A stretch of 64,000 nucleotides of DNA from contig NZ_CANLGU010000009.1 in assembly GCF_947490405.1 (NCBI RefSeq), positions 1-64,000 on the forward strand, in the 5' to 3' direction. Below are positions 7,969 to 15,477 of the stretch, in pieces; positions within the stretch are counted from its first letter, which is position 1, and every line of letters begins with the position of its first letter. Both the position numbers and the translations under genes were made by a program. The notes under the pieces were generated by a model. It ran no database searches. It worked only from the letters and a program-made list of their open reading frames with translations, and was not told the origin of the DNA. The DNA is from an uncultured Algibacter sp. (GTDB lineage: Bacteria; Bacteroidota; Bacteroidia; Flavobacteriales; Flavobacteriaceae).

Positions 7969-8682
7969 ATGGATGATAATATTAATGATGAAATAGGAAA
8001 TGACATTCCTTCGTCTGAATCCGATAGTCAATCTGAGGATACAGTTAGAAGTTCATCTGAACAAGCCTATTCTATTTTTGATAGTGGAATAAAGCGAGCT
8101 CAGAATTTATTGGAAATCGACATAGATTCCTCTGGTAATTCTTTAGGAATATCGGAAAATAAATTGCTTGATTCTTATCGTGCTGTTGTTGTTCTTTCCA
8201 TTTCCGCGTTAGATTCATATATAAAGACTTTTCTAATTGTAGAGATAAAGAAAAATCTTAATGAAAGAAGTTTATCAAGTGACCTTAAGAAATACATAAA
8301 AGAAGAACTTTTTAGTAAGGAAGAACTGCATCAAGTAGTATTGGAAAACAACTTTTATGACAAAGTCGTACAAAAATTTGATGCTGATTTTGAAAAACGC
8401 TCATTTCAAGGTCAAAAATCAATTGATAAGTTTATGAAGTTAGCAGGAATGAATCAAATATTTAAACAAATATCTATTAGTGCAGATAAAAGTATAGATA
8501 ACATTTTAAGTTCAATCGAAAACTTCACTCAAAGAAGACACTTAATAGTACATTGTGGAGACCACGATTTAACGCAAACGGAACTAACCGAAATAGACAT
8601 TGATAAAGATTCTGCATCAAAATGCGTTGAATTGGTAAAACTTATTGCAAGTGAAATCCATAAAATAAGCCAAGAGAAATGA
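7969..8682 (+). CDS. Cassette 10a: HEPN-domain protein (RiboL-PSP-HEPN-like)
   Basis: 237 residues. An acidic, serine-rich N-terminal tail (1-30) precedes a helical domain. The helix SYRAVVVLSISALDSYIKTFL (split here: about 69-89) and R190-H-L-I-V-H195 form the features of HEPN RNases, close to the RiboL-PSP-HEPN group. HEPN proteins with R-x4-H often act as RNA-cutting toxins. The gene overlaps the next by four bases (ATGA), so the two are probably co-translated and may form a toxin-antitoxin or defence pair. Confidence 0.75.
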   Translation: MDDNINDEIGNDIPSSESDSQSEDTVRSSSEQAYSIFDSGIKRAQNLLEIDIDSSGNSLGISENKLLDSYRAVVVLSISALDSYIKTFLIVEIKKNLNERSLSSDLKKYIKEELFSKEELHQVVLENNFYDKVVQKFDADFEKRSFQGQKSIDKFMKLAGMNQIFKQISISADKSIDNILSSIENFTQRRHLIVHCGDHDLTQTELTEIDIDKDSASKCVELVKLIASEIHKISQEK

Positions 8683-8957
8683 ATCAGTTAATAATAGTAT
8701 TTGAATTCAAGAATCCTACTCTCGAAAAAAAGAATGCTCTGAAAAACGAGATTCGAGCATATAAGAAATTTGCTTTTCTGATGGATAATGCCTGCATAAT
8801 TTGGACGGAGGACACACCAGCTAACGTTAGAGATAATCTAAAAAAGAACTTGCTAACAGGGGATAAAATTTATGTTGGAACAACAAGCGCACCATCTGCT
8901 TGGTTAACGTCATTTAGTCAAGGTGTAACTGATTATTTAAAGAAAAATCTAAAATAA
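8679..8957 (+). CDS. Cassette 10b: small ferredoxin-fold (Cas2/VapD-like) partner protein
   Basis: 92 residues. The pattern MNQLIIVFEF at the start, a middle helix, and a KIYVGTTSAPSAW segment fits a small beta-alpha-beta protein of the kind annotated as SinR-like or Cas2/VapD-like in defence and toxin contexts. Its start codon lies within the last codons of the HEPN gene (four-base overlap), making it the likely antitoxin or cofactor. No catalytic residues can be assigned with confidence. The fold call is inference from sequence pattern only. Confidence 0.65.
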   Translation: MNQLIIVFEFKNPTLEKKNALKNEIRAYKKFAFLMDNACIIWTEDTPANVRDNLKKNLLTGDKIYVGTTSAPSAWLTSFSQGVTDYLKKNLK

Positions 8958-8958
8958 T

Positions 8959-9100
8959 AACTATCGCTAACAATGACTATAAGTAATTGCTTGTTCTCGC
9001 CTACTTCTGAAAATCCGTGAGGATTTTCAGTTTGGTGTGTACTTGCAAAGTCAATCGCTAAACCGCGCAACTACTCATAGCCCAACCGTTGGCAACGATA
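8959..9100 (+). repeat. attC site 10 (subtype A)
   Basis: Left 12-mer AACTATCGCTAA (8959-8970) matches cassette 10's start TTAGCGATAATT at 11 of 12. Arms CTATAAGTAATTGC and GCAACTACTCATAG pair and differ from the GTATA arms of other sites in a compensated way. Central hairpin GAAAATCC/GGATTTTC. Junction 9088/9089. Confidence 0.82.
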
Positions 9101-9684
9101 TGACAAAACGCAGAAATAACAGTAAACGAAGTCGATTTTCGATTTTATTTCCAATATTAACAATAATCGGAATTGGAGTTATAACTGCTATTGTGTCAAA
9201 TTATGAACCGAATTGGAGTTATAATTGGAATGGAATAAGAAAAGAAATAAAAGATTCTTTACAAATTGCGGAATTACGTGGAATTACTAGTGGAATTGGT
9301 GGAATGGGGGCTTCCACAAAGAACGAAGTTGACAGAAGAAGATGGATTATGAAAACCGCAACCGAATCGGAGCTCCTTAAACTGACTGAATACCCAAACG
9401 GAATCGTAAAAGGAATTGCTTATGAGGGACTTTTAAGAAAAAAAGGCTTTTCCAACAAAACAGAATTGACTTTAAAAGCTATTCGTGACACGACTTACCA
9501 AATAGATTATCAATCAGGTTGTTTAGGTTGGAATATGGGCATTGGTGAATATCTTGTGCAAAACGTTTTGTTAATTGATGACGAAATTCCACCACCTGAA
9601 AGATTACCAGATTTTGGTTTAACCGAAATGGATAAAGAAAAGATTCTGACTGAATTTAGAAAATTACAAGTTAAAAAAGAATAA
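9100..9684 (+). CDS. Cassette 11: membrane-anchored protein of unknown function
   Basis: 194 residues from the ATG at 9100, whose first base is the last base of the cassette 12-mer; an upstream in-frame extension would begin in the previous attC site and is rejected. A basic N-terminus (MTKRRNNSKRSR) is followed by one transmembrane segment (about 14-36), so a cytoplasmic N-terminus and an exported C-terminal domain are likely. A glycine-rich stretch (GITSGIGGMGAS) follows. No family recognised. Confidence 0.7.
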   Translation: MTKRRNNSKRSRFSILFPILTIIGIGVITAIVSNYEPNWSYNWNGIRKEIKDSLQIAELRGITSGIGGMGASTKNEVDRRRWIMKTATESELLKLTEYPNGIVKGIAYEGLLRKKGFSNKTELTLKAIRDTTYQIDYQSGCLGWNMGIGEYLVQNVLLIDDEIPPPERLPDFGLTEMDKEKILTEFRKLQVKKE

Positions 9685-9686
9685 AA

Positions 9687-9831
9687 TACTGTTGCCAACA
9701 ATGTATAAAAATAATTGCTTGTTTAGTTCTTAACCAAGGGTAGTTGCAAGTTTACTACGTCTGATTTTCCTTCGGAAAATCCTCGCACACAAACACGCAG
9801 CTTTTCTCATACATAAACGTTGGCAATAATT
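9687..9831 (+). repeat. attC site 11 (subtype B), last complete site of the array
   Basis: Left 12-mer TACTGTTGCCAA (9687-9698) matches cassette 11's start TTGGCAACGATA at 10 of 12. The centre is nearly identical to sites 1, 3 and 9. Junction 9819/9820 is followed by TTGGCAATAATT, the same 12-mer that starts cassette 9. Confidence 0.82.
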
Positions 9832-10020
9832 TTGACCCGTCCTGAAATAAAGCTGGTTCTATTTTCGTTTTTTTTTGAATTTTAATAAAGATAATTCAGA
9901 AAAACTATTTTTTCGAAAATTGCAAATTTTAAGGAATTCTAACTCAAAATAGGAATGAATTATAATATCAATAATAAAAGCTAAAAGCCAACAATAGTCA
10001 TCATTTATTATTGCTGAAAT
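9820..10020 (+). other. Gene-less right border of the array with possible half-attC remnant
   Basis: No ORF is seen. The stretch begins with a cassette-type 12-mer (9820-9831). At 9986-10015 AGCCAAC, AATAGTCATC... and ATTATTGCTG resemble the left half of an attC site (R'' plus left arm), and its GCCAA is complementary to the TTGGC at 9820. No right half follows. It may be an empty or decayed last cassette. The resemblance is partial. Confidence 0.35.
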
Positions 10021-10067
10021 ACCATATTTTTTTTACTATTTTTTATTTACACCTCTCTTTTAAGCGA

Positions 10068-10180
10068 ATAAGCCACAACAGTAAGCGCATTAGGGATTGT
10101 AGAGGAAAGCCCACAGCCCGACGTAGGAGGTGCGAGGACTTGTAACGGAAAGCCCGACCCCTTGTGGGTAATGCCCAAAT
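10068..10180 (+). ncRNA. Candidate structured RNA upstream of rpoD
   Basis: A GC-richer block within very AT-rich DNA. GCATTA (10087-10092) pairs with TAATGC (10169-10174) to close a multi-branched structure, and CCC-CTTGT-GGG forms an inner hairpin at 10158-10168. The repeated words GGAAAGCCC occur twice (10114-10122 and 10147-10155). Non-coding. Similar GGAAAGCCCGACC-type intergenic blocks seem to recur in flavobacterial genomes, but that is memory and not verified. Identity unknown; the Flavo-1 motif is one candidate to test. Strand is inferred from the downstream hairpin with a T-run. Confidence 0.45.
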
Positions 10181-10229
10181 AATTGAAGTGTTTGTGACTT
10201 TTCTATAATTTAAGCGTCTAATAATTAAG

Positions 10230-10255
10230 AGATTGAAAATATTTTAATCTTTTTT
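10230..10255 (+). terminator. Possible rho-independent terminator before rpoD
   Basis: AGATTGAAAAT and ATTTTAATCT form an AT-rich stem with one bulge, followed by six T. It would end transcription of the structured RNA block or array read-through before rpoD. The stem is weak. Confidence 0.4.
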
Positions 10256-10330
10256 GTAACAAAATGTAACATTTGTGCGTATAACTATTGAACGACCTAT
10301 TTATTCATAATTAAATTCAGGACACATTAG

Positions 10331-11194
10331 ATGAGACAACTTAAAATTACGAAGCAGGTTACTAATAGAGAAACTGCATCGTTAGATAAATATCTACAGG
10401 AAATTGGTAAGGTTGATTTAATTACAGCCGACGAAGAAGTTGAATTAGCACAACGTATTAAGGCTGGCGATCAGATAGCTTTAGAAAAGTTAACGAAGGC
10501 TAATTTACGTTTCGTTGTATCTGTTGCAAAACAATACCAAAACCAAGGACTTACTTTACCTGATTTAATTAACGAGGGTAATTTAGGTTTAATTAAAGCA
10601 GCACAACGTTTTGATGAAACGCGTGGTTTTAAATTTATATCTTATGCGGTTTGGTGGATTCGTCAATCGATTCTTCAAGCTTTAGCTGAACAATCACGTA
10701 TTGTACGTTTACCATTAAACAAAATTGGTTCTATTAATAAGATTAATAAAACATTTGCTTTTTTAGAGCAAAGTCATGAACGCCCACCTTCTGCTGAAGA
10801 GATAGCAAAAGAGTTGGATATGACTATTAATGATGTTAAGGAATCCATGAAGAATTCTGGACGCCACGTAAGTATGGATGCCCCTTTAGTTGAAGGTGAA
10901 GACTCTAACTTATACGACGTTTTAAATTCTGGTGAATCGCCAAATCCTGATAAGGAATTGCTACACGAGAGTTTACGTACAGAAATTGAACGTGCTTTGG
11001 AAACTTTAACACCTCGTGAGGCTGATGTAATTCGCTTATACTTTGGTTTAGGAAACCAACACCCAATGACACTTGAAGAAATTGGTGAAACATTTGATTT
11101 AACTAGAGAGCGTGTAAGACAAATTAAAGAAAAAGCTATTCGTAGATTAAAACATACGTCTAGAAGTAAAATATTAAAAACATATTTAGGTTAG
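10331..11194 (+). CDS. rpoD: RNA polymerase primary sigma factor RpoD/SigA
   Basis: 287 residues, the usual length of the short Bacteroidota housekeeping sigma factor, which lacks the long region 1.1 of proteobacterial sigma70. Region 1.2 is at the N-terminus ([10 protein letters not shown]), region 2 includes [13 protein letters not shown] and the promoter-melting helix [10 protein letters not shown], and region 4 ends with a helix-turn-helix [18 protein letters not shown]. It directs RNA polymerase to TTG/TAnnTTTG promoters such as those annotated in this window. Monocistronic, with a strong terminator downstream. A core chromosomal gene that marks the border of the cassette array. Confidence 0.97.
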   Translation: MRQLKITKQVTNRETASLDKYLQEIGKVDLITADEEVELAQRIKAGDQIALEKLTKANLRFVVSVAKQYQNQGLTLPDLINEGNLGLIKAAQRFDETRGFKFISYAVWWIRQSILQALAEQSRIVRLPLNKIGSINKINKTFAFLEQSHERPPSAEEIAKELDMTINDVKESMKNSGRHVSMDAPLVEGEDSNLYDVLNSGESPNPDKELLHESLRTEIERALETLTPREADVIRLYFGLGNQHPMTLEEIGETFDLTRERVRQIKEKAIRRLKHTSRSKILKTYLG

Positions 11195-11275
11195 TAATTT
11201 TTTGATAATAATTACGACTAAATTAAGGTAACAACAGTTACAAAACATAACTGTTCGTTTTTTGATTGATGAAAG

Positions 11276-11306
11276 AACCCGCGGCTGATTACCGCGGGTT
11301 TATTTT
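11276..11306 (+). terminator. rho-independent terminator of rpoD
   Basis: Perfect 9-bp stem AACCCGCGG/CCGCGGGTT with loop CTGATTA, followed by TTATTTTTT. Confidence 0.85.
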
Positions 11307-11372
11307 TTGCTATTTTTAAAATTCTTTTCCTTTAGCTAAAGACTTTAGTATCTTTACCGAAATTATTTTTAT

Positions 11373-12035
11373 ATGTCTTCAAAACTAATTGCTCCTTCTA
11401 TTTTAGCTGCTGATTTTGCTAATTTACAGCGTGATATTGAAATGGTTAACAATAGCGACGCGGATTGGTTTCATATTGATGTTATGGATGGTGTTTTTGT
11501 GCCTAACATATCATTTGGAATGCCTGTGCTAAAGGCTATTAGCAAGCATGCAAAAAAAACGATTGATGTCCATTTAATGATTGTTGATCCTGACAGATAT
11601 ATAAAAACTTTTGCTGAATTGGGCAGCGATATATTAACGGTACATTACGAAGCATGTACTCATTTGCATAGAACTTTACAGGCTATAAAATCTCAAAAGA
11701 TGAAAGCTGGTGTGGCATTAAATCCGCACACCAATGTGAGTGTATTAGAAGATATTATTAATGATATAGATTTAGTGTGCTTGATGAGTGTAAACCCTGG
11801 TTTTGGCGGACAAAGCTTTATTGAAAACACATATAACAAAGTAAAACAATTAAAAGACTTAATTATTAGTAAAGGTGCATCAACAAAAATTGAAATTGAT
11901 GGTGGAGTAACCAATAAAAATGCAAAACAATTGGTTGATGCTGGTGCAGATGTTTTAGTAGCTGGTAGTTATGTATTTAAAAGTGATAACCAAATAGAAA
12001 CTATAAAGGATTTAAGAGGTATAGCTAATTCTTAA
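11373..12035 (+). CDS. rpe: Ribulose-phosphate 3-epimerase
   Basis: 220 residues, full length. Interconverts D-ribulose 5-phosphate and D-xylulose 5-phosphate in the cytoplasmic pentose phosphate pathway. TIM-barrel landmarks: APSILAADFANL at the N-terminus, HIDVMDGVFVPN with the catalytic Asp and metal site, VHLMI, and SVNPGFGGQSF followed by EIDGGV with the second catalytic Asp. Monocistronic between rpoD and a converging gene. Confidence 0.96.
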   Translation: MSSKLIAPSILAADFANLQRDIEMVNNSDADWFHIDVMDGVFVPNISFGMPVLKAISKHAKKTIDVHLMIVDPDRYIKTFAELGSDILTVHYEACTHLHRTLQAIKSQKMKAGVALNPHTNVSVLEDIINDIDLVCLMSVNPGFGGQSFIENTYNKVKQLKDLIISKGASTKIEIDGGVTNKNAKQLVDAGADVLVAGSYVFKSDNQIETIKDLRGIANS

Positions 12036-12089
12036 GCTTTTATGCATTATTTTCTACAGTCTATTTAATATCTGGTTATTACTGAATTA

Positions 12090-12509
12090 TTAAAATTGCT
12101 CCAATAAATACTTTATTAAATCAGTAGTAGTTACAATACCAGTTAATTTATTATTATCAACAACGGGGAGTGCATGAAACTCTCTTGTCGCCAAAATTTC
12201 TGCCACTTCTTTTATTGAATTTGAAGAAGATACAGTTACAATATTTCTTTTCATAACATGCTCAATAGTAAACATATTGTATACCATAACATCTGCATTA
12301 CTATCATTATCATTGGTAACATCTGCAAAACTTAACCGAAGTAAATCAGTATAACTTAACATACCAAGAATAATATTATCATTAACCACGGGAATATGCC
12401 GTATTTTATATTGTTTGAATAATAGTTCTGCAGCTTCTAACTTGTCTGTTTTCTTTAATGTTATGACATCCTCAGTCATTATCATTGAAATTGGTGCTTT
12501 TTGTATCAT
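12090..12509 (-). CDS. CBS-domain pair protein
   Basis: 139 residues forming two tandem CBS domains (about 9-60 and 76-135), each with the typical G-hydrophobic-x-(T/S)-x-x-D-(L/I) end: GMLSYTDLLRL and GIVTTTDLIKYL. Stand-alone CBS pairs bind adenine nucleotides and act as energy or ligand sensors, with no catalytic activity. Cytoplasmic. It faces rpe tail to tail. The regulated partner is unknown. Confidence 0.88.
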   Translation of the reverse strand: MIQKAPISMIMTEDVITLKKTDKLEAAELLFKQYKIRHIPVVNDNIILGMLSYTDLLRLSFADVTNDNDSNADVMVYNMFTIEHVMKRNIVTVSSSNSIKEVAEILATREFHALPVVDNNKLTGIVTTTDLIKYLLEQF

Positions 12510-12584
12510 GACATTTAATGTTTAGTTTTTTAAAACTACTAAACCAATGTCTAAAATTGTATGACAAATGTCATAACCAGATAA

Positions 12585-13454
12585 CTAATAACCCGAAAAA
12601 TTAAAATTAAGCATTTGCTTAACCTTTACGTAAACCTCTGGAAATTGACCTCTAAATAGCTTTGGTGTTTCTATAAATGTCTCAATCACCACTGCCAATA
12701 ACTCAAAATCATTGGTAAAGGCATAACTTCTTATATACTCTGAAGACATTAAATTATCTCTAATTTCTTTATTTAAAGAAATCATTTCTCTCAATTCATT
12801 AAACGTATCAATAAAAATCACAGAACTAATATCTTCTTGATATAAACTATTAAAATGGATGGCATGAGAGAATTCATGAATACCTAAATTTAGTTTATCA
12901 TCTTCTATTTTGTAACCTTCCAAGAAATTATCCCAAGATAGCACCAAAGTCTTAAGGTTTACATTAAATTCACCTTTGTGATACTCCTTATTTAATTCCG
13001 AATAATATTGCTGGGGATAAATTAGAATTGTTTTAACAACATTTATTATAAAGTCTCTAAAACCGAATGTAAGCATTATTGCTGTAGCCGAAACTAAAAC
13101 TTTTACTTCTTCTGTAACTTCAAACTCTTCTTTTCCAATAAAGTGTTTAGCTTTTATGAATGAAGCGACACGGTGCCTAAAATACTTTTGATGTTTAGTA
13201 TTGAGCCTTTTATAAAAAGTAAACTGATTTTTTAAGATATTTTCTTGCTCTTGACTAAGCTTATTTATTAATGGATAGAAATGAACAAAAGCTGGTTTCT
13301 TACTGTAAAATGTATAAATCATTTCCAAGCCATCAACAACACTAGTAACTACTCTTCTGATAAAAATAAGAATTAGAACAATAACTAAACCAATAAGAAC
13401 AGTTAGTATTACAGTTCCAATGTATGAATAATCAGGTTGATTTATGAAGGGCAT
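12585..13454 (-). CDS. MtfA-like zinc metallopeptidase (M90) with N-terminal membrane anchor
   Basis: 289 residues. One transmembrane segment at about 12-33, then a domain with H193-E-F-S-H197, the zinc-binding HExxH motif of the MtfA/M90 family (related to anthrax lethal factor folds), and a downstream conserved F-x-E-x-P-x-x-L segment near the C-terminus. E. coli MtfA is a soluble peptidase linked to glucose transport regulation through Mlc; the flavobacterial members carry a membrane anchor and their substrate is not known. Lies between the CBS protein and kdgK, probably on its own transcript. Confidence 0.82.
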   Translation of the reverse strand: MPFINQPDYSYIGTVILTVLIGLVIVLILIFIRRVVTSVVDGLEMIYTFYSKKPAFVHFYPLINKLSQEQENILKNQFTFYKRLNTKHQKYFRHRVASFIKAKHFIGKEEFEVTEEVKVLVSATAIMLTFGFRDFIINVVKTILIYPQQYYSELNKEYHKGEFNVNLKTLVLSWDNFLEGYKIEDDKLNLGIHEFSHAIHFNSLYQEDISSVIFIDTFNELREMISLNKEIRDNLMSSEYIRSYAFTNDFELLAVVIETFIETPKLFRGQFPEVYVKVKQMLNFNFSGY

Positions 13455-13539
13455 CTTATTTTTTTAATTATCCAAAAGTAATGTATTATAATTTTTGAAT
13501 AATTAAAATGAAATCAAGTTTAATAAAACTAAGTAATTT

Positions 13540-14553
13540 TTATCTTTTAATATGACCTGAACCTGAACCATTTACTAAACTTGTAACCTCGTCCTCTGAG
13601 ACCATATTCGCATCCCCTTCAACTGTATGTTTTAATGCACAAGCAGCAGCAGCATAATTTAATGCTTCTTTATCTTCTTTATAATTAATCAATCCATATA
13701 TTAACCCTCCAGCATATGCATCTCCTGTACCAACACGATCAATAATATGTGTAACATCATAAAACGGTGTGGTAAGAAACTCTTTTCCGTTCCACATTTT
13801 TCCTTTTATACGGTTATGCGAGGCACTTAAAACCTCTCTATCTTTATCAACTACTTTTTGGATTATTGGGAATTTTTTCTGTAGAGCTATTGAGCTTGTT
13901 TGAAAATCTGAGTTTGATTTTCCTATTCCAAAAATATCATACATATCATACGTACTAGCTATAACAACATTAGTACCAGCTACTAACTCAGGAATTATCT
14001 GCTGTTTTGACAAACCGTATTTCCATAAACTTTTTCGAGAATGTATATCACCAGACACCGTAATCCCCATAGAGTTTGCCACTTCTATAGCCTTTAAACA
14101 AGACTCTGCAGCTCCTTTAGACACTGCGGGAGTTATACCCGTCCAATGAAACCAATCAGCTTCATTTAAAATATCTTCCCACTTAAGCATCTCAGGTTTT
14201 AGTTTTGAAAACGCTGAATCCTCTCTTTCATAAACTACTTCACTGGATCTATGAACAGCTCCTTTTTCCAAGAAGTATAAACCCATTCTAGAATCTCCGT
14301 ACAGAATATGATTAGTATCAACCCAATGCTGCCTTAAGTATTGGGTAGCCGAACGTCCTACAAGGTTATCTGGTAATCGAGTTACATGACTAGCATCAAT
14401 TCCCATATAAGCCAAAGCAATTGCAACATTTGCTTCTCCACCTCCATAATCAATATCCAAAGATTTAGCCTGTGAAAATTTTGCATAACCAGGAGGCGAA
14501 AGCCTCATCATAACTTCACCAAAAGTGACAACTCTTTTTGTTTTCCTTCCCAT
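13540..14553 (-). CDS. kdgK: 2-dehydro-3-deoxygluconokinase
   Basis: 337 residues, PfkB/ribokinase fold. Substrate-binding N-terminal motif DYGGGEANVA (about 35-44) and the ATP/catalytic motif DRVGTGDAYAGG with D278 as base. It phosphorylates 2-keto-3-deoxy-D-gluconate (KDG) to KDPG, the last step before aldolase cleavage. In this locus KDG comes from alginate through DEH. It follows the SDR and MFS genes on the same strand after a 154-bp gap, probably as part of that operon. KDPG aldolase is not adjacent, so cleavage must be encoded elsewhere. Confidence 0.93.
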   Translation of the reverse strand: MGRKTKRVVTFGEVMMRLSPPGYAKFSQAKSLDIDYGGGEANVAIALAYMGIDASHVTRLPDNLVGRSATQYLRQHWVDTNHILYGDSRMGLYFLEKGAVHRSSEVVYEREDSAFSKLKPEMLKWEDILNEADWFHWTGITPAVSKGAAESCLKAIEVANSMGITVSGDIHSRKSLWKYGLSKQQIIPELVAGTNVVIASTYDMYDIFGIGKSNSDFQTSSIALQKKFPIIQKVVDKDREVLSASHNRIKGKMWNGKEFLTTPFYDVTHIIDRVGTGDAYAGGLIYGLINYKEDKEALNYAAAACALKHTVEGDANMVSEDEVTSLVNGSGSGHIKR

Positions 14554-14707
14554 TTTAGTTTTATTTAGTTCTTACATTTCTTACTATATGCAAACATATG
14601 AGCTAAAATACTTTATTATTGGAAATCAATCATATATAGAAAATCAAGAATAATGAGAAATTAAATCTTAATAATAAGCTCTTAAAACACAAAAGTGTCT
14701 TATTTGC

Positions 14708-15472
14708 TTATATCCCTAAACCTTGACCTCCGCCCACTTGTATAGTTTCAGCTGTTAAAAAAGCAGCATCTTCACTAACCAAAAACGAAATAACAGATGC
14801 TACTTCTTGCGGTTGTCCCAATCTTCCTAATAAAATATTATTCTTCCATGAAGCAAAAACTTCAGGTTTAGTCGATTTTATTTGGGCGTGAAAAGGAGTG
14901 TCTATAGTACCAGGAGAAACAGCATTAACTCTAATACCATACTCAGCTAGGTCTTTTGCTAATGCTCTAGTTATTGCATGAACAGCAGCTTTAGAAGTTC
15001 CGTAGATACCTGCTCCAGGACCTCCAGCATTCCAACCTGCTATTGATGTGTAATTAATTATTGATGCGTTATCACTTTTTTTAAGAAAAGGTATTGCCGC
15101 TCTTGACGCAAAAAAAGTAGAATCTAAATTTAGTGCCATTACAAATCTATAAAACTCAGTAGTCATATCTTCAAATCTTGATCTTCCACCTAAACCACCA
15201 GCATTGTTTATAAGCACATCTATTTTGCCATATTTATCTCCAATTGCAGCAATATTTGTACTTACAGCCTCTTCATTAGTAACATCAAATCCGTAATACT
15301 CTGAATTAATTCCTTCAGCTTTAAGTTCTTCAACTCTTTTAACACCAGCTTCATCATCAATACCATTTAGTACAACAGTATACCCGTCTTTTCCTAATCT
15401 TTTTGCTACCTGAAAACCAATACCACCTGTTGCACCAGTTATTACAGCTATTTTTTCATTTGAATTACTCAT
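14708..15472 (-). CDS. SDR oxidoreductase, probable DEH reductase (KduD-like)
   Basis: 254 residues, classical short-chain dehydrogenase. Cofactor motif TGATGGIG near residue 13-20, NNAG (about 88-91), catalytic Ser in INYTSIAG and Y-x-x-x-K in YGTSK (about 157-161). The C-terminal GGGQGLGI is usual for the family. In alginate loci such SDRs reduce 4-deoxy-L-erythro-5-hexoseulose uronate (DEH) to KDG, the substrate of the neighbouring KdgK; that role is inferred from context. It starts 5 bp after the MFS gene. Confidence 0.88.
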   Translation of the reverse strand: MSNSNEKIAVITGATGGIGFQVAKRLGKDGYTVVLNGIDDEAGVKRVEELKAEGINSEYYGFDVTNEEAVSTNIAAIGDKYGKIDVLINNAGGLGGRSRFEDMTTEFYRFVMALNLDSTFFASRAAIPFLKKSDNASIINYTSIAGWNAGGPGAGIYGTSKAAVHAITRALAKDLAEYGIRVNAVSPGTIDTPFHAQIKSTKPEVFASWKNNILLGRLGQPQEVASVISFLVSEDAAFLTAETIQVGGGQGLGI

Positions 15473-15477
15473 ATTTT

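Larger units (their letters stand above)
76..9819 (+). mobile_element. Integron-type gene cassette array, 11 complete cassettes, no integrase in window
   Basis: Seen: eleven consecutive units, every gene on the + strand, each unit bounded by a G|TT junction at 75/76, 899/900, 1667/1668, 2303/2304, 3574/3575, 4884/4885, 5469/5470, 6451/6452, 7323/7324, 7928/7929, 9088/9089 and 9819/9820. Each unit starts with a 12-mer that is nearly complementary to the 12-mer at the start of its own 3' recombination site. Known: this is how integron cassettes are built, with crossover between G and TT of GTTRRRY and R'' matching the cassette's own R'. Start codons lie only 11-40 bp after the junction, leaving no space for promoters, so expression probably depends on read-through. 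The array starts left of the window; an integrase and attI would be expected there if present, otherwise this is an integrase-less attC cluster. Confidence 0.85.

Noticed and set aside
9037-9099. Upstream extension of the cassette 11 ORF
   Set aside because: It also runs through the attC site; the ATG at 9100 precedes a normal membrane-anchor N-terminus.
76-9819. Repeats between genes as a CRISPR array or transposon inverted repeats
   Set aside because: Spacing is 0.6-1.3 kb with full genes between, there are no target-site duplications, and the end sequences differ between units while matching within each, as in integron cassettes.
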